This document shows, in pieces, positions 13,161 to 22,649 of a stretch of DNA of 64,000 nucleotides. The stretch lies in the NCBI GenBank assembly GCA_031253955.1, contig JAIRVJ010000128.1:1-64000 (forward strand), written 5' to 3'. Both the position numbers and the translations under genes were made by a program. The stretch is from Burkholderiaceae bacterium (GTDB taxonomy: Bacteria > Pseudomonadota > Gammaproteobacteria > Burkholderiales > Burkholderiaceae_C). Position 1 is the first letter of the stretch. Each line of letters begins with the position of its first letter. The notes below the pieces were generated by a model, which did not search any database, was not told the origin of the DNA, and worked only from the letters and a program-made list of their open reading frames with translations.

Positions 13161-13441
13161 CGTTATTCCCGCGCAGGCGCACAGGTGCTAACTGGGGGTG
13201 AGTGCACGGTTTTCTCCCGCCCCCGCGTGCGGGGGAGGGCTGGGGGGGGGGCGCAGGGCGCTGAAAGAAGTACCGCGTTTGCGATGCGTCGCGCTGCCCC
13301 CATCCCAACCCTCCCCCGCACGCGGGGGAAGGAGACCAGCTTCCCTCCTCCGTGTGCGGGGGAAGGTCAGGGCGGTGGAGAGCGGCGCAAAATCCTCTCG
13401 ATGCTCCAAGTTGGCGCCCACGCTCTTTCGCGGAAATGACG
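13161..13441 (+). repeat. Composite nested inverted-repeat element (REP-like), copy 1
   Basis: Outer arms CGTTATTCCCGCGCAGGCGC... / ...GCTCTTTCGCGGAAATGACG enclosing two CCCCCGC(G/A)NGCGGGGGA palindromes; collinear with 29295-29533. Confidence 0.8.
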
Positions 13442-13445
13442 AGAA

Positions 13446-14105
13446 TCAATTACGAATCACGTCCGCCCCCGCGGGCGGGTGGAACTGGAAGGTTTCTCGC
13501 GGTAGGGCAGCGTTGTTTTGAACGTCGGTGAAAGTGAGCGTCGAACGCTGGCCGAAGCTGTCGGTAATTTCCAAGGTAGTCAGCACGGCGGCGGCGTTTT
13601 CCGTGGCGGGTTTGAAGCCCACGCGCACGCTTTGAATTTGCGTGTCGCGCGTTTTGGGTGTGGCGCGTACCCATTGCAGGCCGTCCTGCTCTGGCTCGTC
13701 GGCCAGTGCGAAGCTTTTTTCCAGCGTTTTCAGATCGGGCGCGGCGGCGACGATGGCCGCCGGCGTGGAATCGAGCACCTGCTCCTGCCGGCGCGCGGTG
13801 ACCTGGTTCAGATCAACGTCGTACAGCCACAGCGTTTGCCCGTCGGCGACGATGGTTTGCTCGAACGGTTTTTCGTAGTGAAAGCGGAATTGGCCGGGGC
13901 GCAGAAACTCGAACGTACCGGAAGATGTTTTCTGCGCCGCCGCCCGCCCCTGTTTGGGCGGCTGGGTGACGACCTGGGTGAACGCGGCCTTGCCTGAGTG
14001 CGTGTCCTTGAGAAAGCGGTCCAGACTGTCCAAACCGCCGGCTTGGGCAAGCGGCGCGATAAGCGCAGCGGCAGCAAGCGGTGTCAATGATGCAAAAAGG
14101 TTCAT
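13446..14105 (-). CDS. lolA: Outer membrane lipoprotein carrier LolA
   Basis: Signal peptide, LDSLDRFLKDTHSGKAAFTQVV, FEFLRPGQFRFHYEKPFEQTIVADGQTLWLYDVDLNQV. Confidence 0.92.
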   Translation of the reverse strand: MNLFASLTPLAAAALIAPLAQAGGLDSLDRFLKDTHSGKAAFTQVVTQPPKQGRAAAQKTSSGTFEFLRPGQFRFHYEKPFEQTIVADGQTLWLYDVDLNQVTARRQEQVLDSTPAAIVAAAPDLKTLEKSFALADEPEQDGLQWVRATPKTRDTQIQSVRVGFKPATENAAAVLTTLEITDSFGQRSTLTFTDVQNNAALPRETFQFHPPAGADVIRN

Positions 14106-14146
14106 GGTTGAATCGAAAACGCTATGCCTTGGGCAAAATTTCTGAA

Positions 14147-14232
14147 TTGATAGCTGACTGCCAAGGTATAATATATGTTTTCTCATATTTTATATCACAA
14201 ATACATACAAAACTTTGGCAATTAGCTATCAA
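14147..14232. repeat. 86-bp AT-rich element with TTGATAGCT/AGCTATCAA ends (copy 1)
   Basis: Perfect 9-bp terminal inverted repeat, inner TGCCAA/TTGGCA. Confidence 0.85.
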
Positions 14233-14327
14233 ATAAAGAGTGTTTCCCTCCTGTCTGTGCTGCCTCTATTTCTCGCCAGGAAAGTTTTTCGGCCCATTGC
14301 TCCCAATAGAGTCCCCCAGCAAAAGCA

Positions 14328-15401
14328 TCAGCGCTCCACGCGATCCACCAATTCCGATTCCTTGGCTGCCGCATGTTTGCAAGCAATACGGATGGCTTTC
14401 AGTTTCGCCGGGCCAATTCCCTTGATCGACAGCAGTTCACCATCGGGCACGTTCATGATTTTTTCCGGCGTGGTCAGCCCATGCTCCCCAAAGTAATTCA
14501 CCATGGTTTTCGGAAGACCAGGTATGGTGTCGATGAATCTTGGAAAAAATGCAGCATGAATGGCCTGCCTGCCGCCGAGCTTGCCGCAAAAGTCCTGCCA
14601 TTCCGGCTTGGCGAGTTCATGCTCAAGCGCGGCCAGTCTCTCCTGTGTTGAATCCTCACGCTCCACGACGCGGCGCACGGCTTTGAGGAACATCAAATAA
14701 TCGCCGCCATGGGCTGGTATCTGGCCGATATCGGAGGGCATGGTTTCCATGGGCGCTTCGCCCGCATCACTGCCCAACTTGCGCAACGACTTTATTTTTG
14801 GCAGCCATACGCCCATCCAGATTTTTGTGGCGATGGCTGGCGGCGGCTCGTTGCCGTAATGCATTTCGCCGTGCCTGCGCAAGACGCGATAGGGTGTTCG
14901 CAGTTGCATGGTGGCCGCGAATTTCAGCCCCGATACCACATCCCCGGCTGCTTCCATGCCGCGCCGCGCCGAGTTTTTCGCGCTCGCATCCGCCTGCGCG
15001 TAATAGCCGGCCGCCGTGAACTCCGATGCCATCTGGTCGATGGCGGCCTTTACGCCTTCTTGGTTCTTGATGGTCAAGCCCGGGTTGTCCGCCGCTAGTT
15101 TCTGGAATTGCGCCAGTTTGGTGCGCGCAAACTCCAGCCGGAATACCTTGGTTTCCGGGTTGACGGAGTTGTGCGCGATTTTCAGGGATTCATTGATCTG
15201 TTCCGTCAATATCGCCGCCTGGCCGGCAATAAAATCAGCCCGCGCCCTGCGCTGTTTTCTTTCATCTGGCGTTGCTTTTTGCGGCTGGGCCGTTTTTTCG
15301 GATGGCGGCGTGCCTGCCGGCGGCGGCGCTGAAGCTCCCGATTTCTCTTGCTCGCTGGAGGACGGATCGAACAAGTGCAGAATGGATTTGAGAAATGACA
15401 T
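14328..15401 (-). CDS. Uncharacterised protein with C-terminal helix-hairpin-helix motif
   Basis: 357-aa ORF; C-terminal VPDGELLSIKGIGPAKLKAIRIAC resembles HhH; no family recognised for the rest. Confidence 0.7.
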   Translation of the reverse strand: MSFLKSILHLFDPSSSEQEKSGASAPPPAGTPPSEKTAQPQKATPDERKQRRARADFIAGQAAILTEQINESLKIAHNSVNPETKVFRLEFARTKLAQFQKLAADNPGLTIKNQEGVKAAIDQMASEFTAAGYYAQADASAKNSARRGMEAAGDVVSGLKFAATMQLRTPYRVLRRHGEMHYGNEPPPAIATKIWMGVWLPKIKSLRKLGSDAGEAPMETMPSDIGQIPAHGGDYLMFLKAVRRVVEREDSTQERLAALEHELAKPEWQDFCGKLGGRQAIHAAFFPRFIDTIPGLPKTMVNYFGEHGLTTPEKIMNVPDGELLSIKGIGPAKLKAIRIACKHAAAKESELVDRVER

Positions 15402-15464
15402 GTTTTACCAGCCGATGGGTGACATCATTTGTTCCAGCCGCGTCCTGGCTCTGCTGCGCCGCCC

Positions 15465-17789
15465 TCATTCCGCGCGCACGGGCACAAGGATTTCGCGCTG
15501 GCCGTTGCTGTTCATGCTGCTGACCAGCCCGGCCTGTTCCATCTCTTCCACCAGCCCGGCAGCGCGGTTATAGCCGATTTTGAGGTGGCGCTGCACCAGC
15601 GAAATGCTGGCCTTGCGGTTTTTGAGCACCACTTCGACAGCCTGATCGTAGAGCGCATCTTTTTCGCCGCCTTCGCCTTGCGCGCCGCCTTCGCCGTCCT
15701 CGCCGTCGGCGATGCCGCCTTCGAGCACGCCCTCGATGTAGTTCGGTTCGCCCTGGCTCTTGAGGTATTGAACGACGCGCTGCACCTCGCCGTCGCTGAC
15801 GAAGGCGCCATGCACGCGAATCGGCAGGCCCGCGCCGCTGGGCAGATACAGCATGTCGCCCATGCCCAAGAGCGCCTCGGCGCCCATCTGATCGAGGATG
15901 GTGCGGCTGTCGATCTTGCTGGAAACCTGAAAGGCGATGCGCGTGGGAATGTTGGCTTTGATGAGACCGGTAATCACGTCCACGCTGGGCCGCTGCGTCG
16001 CCAAAATCAGGTGAATGCCGGCGGCGCGCGCTTTTTGCGCCAGCCGGGCGATGAGTTCTTCGATCTTCTTGCCGATCACCATCATCAGGTCGGCCAGCTC
16101 GTCAATCACCACCACGATGTAGGGCATGCGCTCCAGCGGTTCCGGGTCTTCCGGCGTGAGGCTGAAGGGGTTGCCGATGAATTGGCCGCGCCCTTTGGCT
16201 TCGTCAATCTTCTGGTTGAAGCCGGCCAGGTTGCGCACGCCCACCTTGCTCATCACTTTGTAGCGGCGCTCCATTTCGCCCACGCACCAGTTCAAAGCGT
16301 TGGCGGCCTGCTTCATGTCGGTGACCACGGGCGCGAGCAGGTGCGGGATGCCCTCGTAGATGCTCATTTCGAGCATCTTCGGGTCGATCATCAGCAGGCG
16401 CACGTCCTTCGGCTCGGTTTTGTAGAGCAGGCTCAAAATCATCGCGTTCAGGCCGACCGATTTGCCCGATCCGGTGGTGCCCGCCGCCAGCACGTGCGGC
16501 ATCTTGGCCAGATCGACCACCACCGGCTGGCCGATGATGTCCTTGCCCAGCCCCAGTGTCAGCATCGACCTGGCGTCGTTGTACGCCTGCGACCCCAGAA
16601 TTTCCGACAGGCGGATAGTTTGCCGCCGGGCATTGGGCAACTCGAGGGCCATGTAGTTCTTGCCGGGAATGGTTTCCACCACGCGGATGGAAACCAGACT
16701 GAGCGAGCGCGCCAGATCCTTGGCCAGCCCCACCACCTGCGCGCCCTTGACGCCGATGGCCGGCTCGATCTCGTAGCGCGTAATCACCGGGCCGGGCGCG
16801 GCGGCAACCACGCGCACTTCCACGCCGAAGTCCCTGAGCTTTTTCTCGATCAGGCGGCTGGTCATCTCCAGCGTTTCGGCGGCCACGCCGTCCTGGCGCG
16901 CGGGCAGGCCATCGAGCAGGTCGATCTGCGGCAGGCGGCTGTCAGGCAACTCGGTAAAGAGGGGCTTCTGGCGTTCCTTGACGGCTCGCTCGCTCCGGGC
17001 CGCCGGCGCGGGCGCCAGCTCGATATCCACCGGCGCCGGGTGCGCTTTTTCGATCACCTCGCGCTCGTGGTGCAGCACCTGCTCGCGCTGACGGGCCGCT
17101 TCCTGGCCCAGTTTGGCGTCTTCGGCCCGCTCGCGCCGCTCGCGCCGCAGCCGCGCCAGCGCATCCAGCCCCCAGCCCAGCCGCTCGGCCAGCCGCACCC
17201 ACGAAAAACCGAACACCAGCGCCGCGCCCATCATGGCGGCGGCAAAGCCCAGCAGCGCCGAGCCGGTAAAACCGAGCCAGCCGATCGCCAGCGGCCCGAT
17301 CAGGCTGCCCACAATCCCGCCCGCAGGGCCGGGCAAACTGGCGTCCAGCCGGTACAGGCGCGACCATTCCAGCGCGCAACTGGCCGCCACCAGCAGCGCC
17401 AGCCCGCACCAGAACGCCAGCGGCGTGCGCGCCAGTGACGCCCCAGACTCGCTCAAGAAAAAGCGCGGGCGCTCGCGCCCGTGCACCCAGCGCCGCGCCG
17501 CCGCCAGCCACGCCGCCGCACCCGCGGCCACGCACCACCAGATCGAGTAGCCCAGCAGCGCGTAGCCCAGATCGCTGATCCACGCGCCCAGCGCCCCGCC
17601 CCAATTGCGCACCGGCCCGCCCGCGCCCGTGGTGGACCAGGCGGCATCGCCGGGGGCATGGCTGAAGAACGCCAGCGCCACAAAAATCAGCACCGCCAGG
17701 CCGCACACCAGCGCCACTTCCTGTGCGAAACGGCCCGCGCCGCCCTGCGGCGCGGGCGGTCTATTAAGCGTGTTGAGCGTATAGGCCAT
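15465..17789 (-). CDS. ftsK: DNA translocase FtsK
   Basis: N-terminal TM helices, [16 protein letters not shown] Walker [15 protein letters not shown]-terminal gamma winged-helix. Confidence 0.95.
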   Translation of the reverse strand: MAYTLNTLNRPPAPQGGAGRFAQEVALVCGLAVLIFVALAFFSHAPGDAAWSTTGAGGPVRNWGGALGAWISDLGYALLGYSIWWCVAAGAAAWLAAARRWVHGRERPRFFLSESGASLARTPLAFWCGLALLVAASCALEWSRLYRLDASLPGPAGGIVGSLIGPLAIGWLGFTGSALLGFAAAMMGAALVFGFSWVRLAERLGWGLDALARLRRERRERAEDAKLGQEAARQREQVLHHEREVIEKAHPAPVDIELAPAPAARSERAVKERQKPLFTELPDSRLPQIDLLDGLPARQDGVAAETLEMTSRLIEKKLRDFGVEVRVVAAAPGPVITRYEIEPAIGVKGAQVVGLAKDLARSLSLVSIRVVETIPGKNYMALELPNARRQTIRLSEILGSQAYNDARSMLTLGLGKDIIGQPVVVDLAKMPHVLAAGTTGSGKSVGLNAMILSLLYKTEPKDVRLLMIDPKMLEMSIYEGIPHLLAPVVTDMKQAANALNWCVGEMERRYKVMSKVGVRNLAGFNQKIDEAKGRGQFIGNPFSLTPEDPEPLERMPYIVVVIDELADLMMVIGKKIEELIARLAQKARAAGIHLILATQRPSVDVITGLIKANIPTRIAFQVSSKIDSRTILDQMGAEALLGMGDMLYLPSGAGLPIRVHGAFVSDGEVQRVVQYLKSQGEPNYIEGVLEGGIADGEDGEGGAQGEGGEKDALYDQAVEVVLKNRKASISLVQRHLKIGYNRAAGLVEEMEQAGLVSSMNSNGQREILVPVRAE

Positions 17790-17802
17790 GAACCAAAGTT
17801 TA

Positions 17803-17827
17803 GCGTTTGGCGTTTGGCGTTGAGCGT
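17803..17827. repeat. GCGTTTGGCGTTTGGCGTTGAGCGT dispersed repeat
   Basis: Matches similar strings near other gene ends in the window. Confidence 0.6.
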
Positions 17828-17894
17828 GTGTAGCGTTGCTTGCCGTAAAAAAGTTCCCGTGCCAACCGCTCAACGCACCCCCCCTCAACCACGG

Positions 17895-18569
17895 TCAGTC
17901 GTAAGAAGTCAGCCGCTCTTTGGCCACGATGGAGCCGTCGGGCTGAATTTCGATGAGGCCGCGCTCTTGCAGACCCTTCATTACCCGGCTGACCATCTCG
18001 CGCGAGGCGCCCACCATCTGGGAGATATCGCGGTGCGAAATTTTTTCGCGGATCATCAGCACGCCATCGGGCGCCTTTTCGGCTGCATCCAGCAGCACAC
18101 GGGCCACCCGGCCATAAACGTCCAGCAGGGCCAGCGTCTCGATCTTGCGATCGGCCTGGCGCAGCCGCTGCACCAGGCCGCGCATCACGACGTAGGCAAG
18201 CGAGGTCTTCTCCGGCAGGTAGCGCAAGAACTCCGTGCGCCCCAGGATGAGCGCATCCGTTTGCATCTCGGCGCGCACGGTGGCCGAATGGGGCAAGCTG
18301 TCGATCAGGCTCATCTCGCCGATTGAGTCGCCCGGGCGCAAAATTGCCAAAATTACCTCATGCCCATCGCGGTCGGCCTTGACCACGCGCACCCGGCCAT
18401 TAACCAGGACGAATAGCGCGTCGGTTTTCTTGCCCTGCTCGACAATCGTCTCGCCGCGCTTGAAACGCCGCTTGACCACCGCGTTCGCGAATGCGGCGAT
18501 CTGCTCCTCGGTCAACATGGCAAACAGCGGCGCGCGCCGGATCAGTTCCAAGTTCGTCAGCATCATCAT
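17895..18569 (-). CDS. Crp/Fnr-family transcriptional regulator
   Basis: cNMP-binding fold plus HTH KISHRDISQMVGASREMVSRVMKGLQERGLI. Confidence 0.92.
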   Translation of the reverse strand: MMMLTNLELIRRAPLFAMLTEEQIAAFANAVVKRRFKRGETIVEQGKKTDALFVLVNGRVRVVKADRDGHEVILAILRPGDSIGEMSLIDSLPHSATVRAEMQTDALILGRTEFLRYLPEKTSLAYVVMRGLVQRLRQADRKIETLALLDVYGRVARVLLDAAEKAPDGVLMIREKISHRDISQMVGASREMVSRVMKGLQERGLIEIQPDGSIVAKERLTSYD

Positions 18570-18702
18570 GGGAATTAACCTCCTGCCGGTATGGCGGTTT
18601 TTCTGAAGCCGCCCGCTTTCAAATTTGAACGAACCCTCACCTCCGAATGGTAAGTATCGCATCTTCAGGAGTCGTTTTTTCAGCAGGTGCTACCCTCGCT
18701 CT

Positions 18703-19137
18703 ATGTTCAACCCCACACAAGAAGATGTACGCCGCTTTTTTTGCGGCGCCTGGGCCAAGTCGCGCGCCGGGCAGCCGATGCAGGCTATCGAAACCTTGGC
18801 CGCCGGCTGGATTGCCGAGCATCCACAATGGCATGGCGATCTGGCCGATGCCCAAGCGGCGGTGGCGCGCGTGTATCCCGAAGACAGTCCGGGAGGCAAT
18901 CCGTTCTTGCATCTGTCGATGCACCTGTCGATCAGCGAGCAGTGCGGCATCGACCAGCCGCGCGGCATCCGGCAGGCGGTGGAGCTGCTGGCGCACCGTC
19001 AGGGCGACTTGCACGCCGCGCATCACACCGTGATGGAATATCTGGGCCAGATGCTGGCCGACGCGCAAGCGCGCGGCCAGCCGCCCGACGGCGCGGCCTA
19101 CGTGGCGGCGGTGCAGCGGCGGGCCACGCGGGACTGA
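18703..19137 (+). CDS. DUF1841 family protein
   Basis: MFNPTQEDVRRFFCGAWAKSRAGQPM...HLSMHLSISEQCGIDQPRGIR pattern. Confidence 0.8.
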   Translation: MFNPTQEDVRRFFCGAWAKSRAGQPMQAIETLAAGWIAEHPQWHGDLADAQAAVARVYPEDSPGGNPFLHLSMHLSISEQCGIDQPRGIRQAVELLAHRQGDLHAAHHTVMEYLGQMLADAQARGQPPDGAAYVAAVQRRATRD

Positions 19138-19166
19138 CGCGAGCGCGCCATTTTGCGGGCGAAACG

Positions 19167-20051
19167 TCAGAAATCGAAAAACGCCTCGAACCCCTGTTCC
19201 GGCAGAAAGCGCTCGTTCTGGTAGCGCAGGCGCGTAGGGCAAGGCAGGGCGCGCTGGCGCACGCTGTGGCGTTCGTCGCCGGGGTAGGCGAGCACGCGCA
19301 CGCCGTGGTCGTCGAAGGGTTCCGGGGCAATCAGCGCCGGGGCGCGGCTGCGCGCGTCGGCCAGCGCCGCTTGCACGCTGGCAAAGCGCGCCAAGTGCGC
19401 CAGACTGACGATCTGCGGCGGGGCCAGATCGATGGCATGGTCGCGGTACGCCTCGAGCGCGGCGCGCGGGGTGCGCCACAGCAGCTCGGTGACTTCGTGA
19501 TCGTCTTGCACCGCTTCCTGCCCGGCGGGGGCGGCGGCCAGGAAAAAGCGCGTGTCGAAACGCTTGTTGATGACCGAAGGTTGGCGCGGCGTGATCCAGC
19601 GCGACCAGGGTGCCAGCGCGTCGCTGTCGAGCGTGAGGCCCAGCCGCGCCAGCAAGTGGCCAAAGGGTTCGCCCGCGCGCAGGCTGGCGGCGGCGGCGTC
19701 CATGCCGGACGATTCGCGGCGGCCTGCCTGCATGTAGAGCACGCCCACTTCCTCGAACGCCTCGCGCGCGGCGGCCGCGAAAAAGGCCGCCGCCGCGCGC
19801 GGCGCCAGCGCCGGCTCGGCCAGGCGGGCGTGCAGCTCGCCGGGCGTGCGGTCCAGCCGGTTCAGTACGGCGTCGCTGCTGTCATGCGCATCGAGCTTGC
19901 CGCCCGGAAACACGCAAGCGCCGCCCAGTACCGCCGTTTGCGCATGGCGGCGCACCAGCAGCACTTGCAGGCCGTCCTGACTGTCGCGCAGCATGACCAC
20001 GGTGGCCGCGTCGCGCGGGGGCGTATCCAGGGTCCCGGTATGCAGTTTCAT
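19167..20051 (-). CDS. NUDIX hydrolase-like protein
   Basis: DAATVVMLRDSQDGLQVLLVRR, CVFPGGKLDAHD, AAAREAFEEVGVL. Confidence 0.85.
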   Translation of the reverse strand: MKLHTGTLDTPPRDAATVVMLRDSQDGLQVLLVRRHAQTAVLGGACVFPGGKLDAHDSSDAVLNRLDRTPGELHARLAEPALAPRAAAAFFAAAAREAFEEVGVLYMQAGRRESSGMDAAAASLRAGEPFGHLLARLGLTLDSDALAPWSRWITPRQPSVINKRFDTRFFLAAAPAGQEAVQDDHEVTELLWRTPRAALEAYRDHAIDLAPPQIVSLAHLARFASVQAALADARSRAPALIAPEPFDDHGVRVLAYPGDERHSVRQRALPCPTRLRYQNERFLPEQGFEAFFDF

Positions 20052-20103
20052 GGCGGGCACATTGTAGGGTTGAGACACAGACCGCGCGGCTGTGATACCT
20101 TTA

Positions 20104-20262
20104 GAGCCTGCTTGCGATCCCGGCGCGGGCGGGCGCGGACTTGGGCGGTCTGCGGCGTTGCAATCCTTGCCAATGGCACAGGCCATTGGCAAGGATTGCG
20201 CCTTGCAGCCCATCCCAATGCAGCATCCCGCACACCTCGCGCCGGGATCGCAAACAGGCTCT
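20104..20262. repeat. 159-bp nested inverted-repeat element, MITE-like
   Basis: 25-bp terminal arms (24/25) and a perfect internal 18-bp hairpin GCAATCCTTGCCAATGGC-ACAG-GCCATTGGCAAGGATTGC. Confidence 0.85.
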
Positions 20263-20328
20263 TACACGTTTCCCGCGCCGCCGCTGCCCGCAACCGGCGC
20301 GCGGAACACCGGAAAGGGGGTCTCACCC

Positions 20329-21870
20329 ATGAACAACAACATGAACGCGCCGGGGCAACGGCTGGCCGCGCTGGCGCCAAGGTTTGCCGGAATGCGGCGC
20401 GGCATCGAGAAGGAAAGCCTGCGCGTGCAGCCCGACGGCCGGCTGGCGCTCACGCCGCATCCGGCGGCGCTGGGCGCGCCGCTGACGCACCCGCGCATCA
20501 CCACCGATTTCAGCGAAGCGCAGCTTGAACTGGTGACCGGCGCCCATGCCAGCGTGCAAGCCATGCTGGCCGAACTGGAGCAAATCCATCAGGTCGTCTA
20601 TCACGAGTTGCAAGCGCTGGGCGACGAGCTGCTGTGGGTGTCCTCCATGCCGTGCAAACTGCCCGCCGACGAGACGATTCCGATCGGCGTGTATGGCTCC
20701 TCCAACCACGGCCGCACCAAGAGCGTGTACCGCATGGGCCTGGGCCACCGCTACGGGCGGCGTATGCAGACCATTTCGGGTATTCACTACAACTGGTCGC
20801 TGCCGGAGCTGTCCAACGACGACTACTTCGGCCTGATCCGCAACTTCCGCCGCCGCGCTTTCGCGCTGCTGTACCTGTTTGGCGCCTCGCCCGCGGTGTG
20901 CCGCACCTTCGTGGCCGGGCGTGAACATGCGCTCATACCGCTGGGCGCAAGTGGCGTCATGCACCTGCCCTGGGCCACCTCGCTGCGCATGGGGCGGCTG
21001 GGCTACCAGAGCCAGGCGCAAGCCATGCTTGCCGTGAGCTACAACGGGCTGGAAAGCTACGCCGCCTCGCTGGAAGAGGCGCTCACCCGGCCCTACCCGC
21101 CTTACGAGGCCATCGGGATCCGCAATCCGGGGGGTGAGTACAACCAGCTTTCCACCACGCTGCTGCAAATCGAAAACGAGTTCTACGGCGCCATCCGCCC
21201 CAAGCGCGTGACCCGCCCCGACGAGCGCCCGCTGCACGCGCTGCGCGAGCGCGGCGTGGAAGACGTGGAAGTGCGGCTGATGGACCTGGACCCGTTCGAG
21301 CCGCTGGGCATCGGCGCCGATACCGCCCGTTTTCTCGATCTGTTCCTGCTGCACTGTCTGCTGGAGGACAGCCCACCCGATACCCCGCAAGAAATCGCCG
21401 CCATCGAGCGCAACCAGCAAGCCGCCGCCGCCCGCGGGCGCGAGCCGGGCCTGAAGGTGGAACTGCACGGCGGCCAGCAATTGCTGACCGGCGCGGTGGC
21501 CGCGCTGCTTGGCCAGTTGCCCCCCATCGCGCAGGCGCTGGACGCCGCGCTGGGCGGCGCGCACTACGCGCAGGCGCTGGCGCGCATTGGCGCGCTCCAG
21601 CAAGCGCCGCAGCGCCTGCCCTCGGCGCGGGTGCTGCAAACGGTGCGGCAGGAGCACGGCGATGACTTCGTCAGCTTCGTGCTGGCCCAGTCCCGCCAAG
21701 CCCAAGCCAGCCTCATGGCCCGTTCCTGCCCCGCGCGGCTGAAAGCCGAATACGACGCCTTGGCCGCCCAATCCGTGAGCGAACAAACCGCCCTGCAAGC
21801 CGCCGATACGCAGCCATTTGAAAGCTACCGGCGACAATACGTTTGCGCGGACCGGCTGCGGGTGGCGTGA
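20329..21870 (+). CDS. gshA: Glutamate-cysteine ligase
   Basis: GIEKESLRVQPDGRLALTPHP, QTISGIHYNWSLPE, SYNGLESYAASLEEALTRPYPPYEAIG. Confidence 0.93.
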   Translation: MNNNMNAPGQRLAALAPRFAGMRRGIEKESLRVQPDGRLALTPHPAALGAPLTHPRITTDFSEAQLELVTGAHASVQAMLAELEQIHQVVYHELQALGDELLWVSSMPCKLPADETIPIGVYGSSNHGRTKSVYRMGLGHRYGRRMQTISGIHYNWSLPELSNDDYFGLIRNFRRRAFALLYLFGASPAVCRTFVAGREHALIPLGASGVMHLPWATSLRMGRLGYQSQAQAMLAVSYNGLESYAASLEEALTRPYPPYEAIGIRNPGGEYNQLSTTLLQIENEFYGAIRPKRVTRPDERPLHALRERGVEDVEVRLMDLDPFEPLGIGADTARFLDLFLLHCLLEDSPPDTPQEIAAIERNQQAAAARGREPGLKVELHGGQQLLTGAVAALLGQLPPIAQALDAALGGAHYAQALARIGALQQAPQRLPSARVLQTVRQEHGDDFVSFVLAQSRQAQASLMARSCPARLKAEYDALAAQSVSEQTALQAADTQPFESYRRQYVCADRLRVA

Positions 21871-21914
21871 TGGTTTTTCCCCGGCCCGCTCGCGGAAAAG
21901 AGAAAACTACTGAA

Positions 21915-22000
21915 TTGATAGTTATATGCCTTGTTGTTTCATAGATTTAAAACACTTTTCTACATAAAAATTAAGTTACAACAAGGCAGTAAGCTATCAA
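21915..22000. repeat. 86-bp AT-rich element (copy 2)
   Basis: TTGATAGTT ... AGCTATCAA; inner perfect GCCTTGTTGT/ACAACAAGGC. Confidence 0.85.
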
Positions 22001-22085
22001 ATTAGTATAATCGGCAATCGCGGCACGGGCGTTCGGCCCGCGCCGCAGCCATACTCGCTACCCACCTTCTCCCAAACCCACCGCC

Positions 22086-22649
22086 GTGGCCACCGAACAG
22101 GAACTGTCGGACTTCCTCAAGAGCGTGGAAAAGCGTTCGTTCAAGCGGACGGTCTATCACGTGCAGAACGAAGACGCCGCGCTGGACATCGTGCAAGACA
22201 GCATGATGAAGCTGGCCGAGCGCTACGGCGACAAGCCGGCGGCGCAGTTGCCGCCGCTGTTCCAGCGCATCCTGTCCACCACCACACTGGACTGGTTTAG
22301 GCGTCAGAAGGTGCGCCGCGCCCGCTTTCCCAACATGAGCGAGCTGATATCCGACGATACGCAAAGCGATGCCGATCTGCTGGAAACCCTCGCCGGCGGC
22401 GGCTGGGAGCAAGCCGAAAGCGCCGAAAGCGCCGCCAGCCGGGCTGAACTTCTGCACCGGATCGAAGAACAGATCGCGCAACTTCCTTCCCGTCAACGCG
22501 AAGCGTTCCTGCTGCGTTATTGGGAAGAAATGGATGTGACCGAAACAGCGGCAATCATGGGTTGCGCGCAAGGCAGTGTCAAAACGCACTGCGCGCGCGC
22601 CATTCACACGCTCGCCAAAACGCTCAAATCCAAAGGATGGATATCATGA
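22086..22649 (+). CDS. ECF-type RNA polymerase sigma factor
   Basis: GTG start; DIVQDSMMKLAERYGDK, QLPSRQREAFLLRYWEEMDVTETAAIMGCAQGSVKTHCARAIHTL. Confidence 0.9.
   Translation: MATEQELSDFLKSVEKRSFKRTVYHVQNEDAALDIVQDSMMKLAERYGDKPAAQLPPLFQRILSTTTLDWFRRQKVRRARFPNMSELISDDTQSDADLLETLAGGGWEQAESAESAASRAELLHRIEEQIAQLPSRQREAFLLRYWEEMDVTETAAIMGCAQGSVKTHCARAIHTLAKTLKSKGWIS

Noticed and set aside
13161-13441. Repeats considered as a CRISPR array
   Set aside because: Palindromes are few, irregularly spaced and paired as inverted repeats; no regular direct repeat/spacer pattern and no cas genes.
15429-17438. 669-aa plus-strand ORF opposite ftsK
   Set aside because: Spurious antisense frame with no domain motifs; ftsK is clear.
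18687-20528. 613-aa plus-strand ORF spanning DUF1841, nudix and the palindrome
   Set aside because: Crosses two genes and a repeat; composition non-protein-like.
20323-21837. 504-aa ORF antisense to gshA
   Set aside because: Shadow ORF of GC-rich codon usage.
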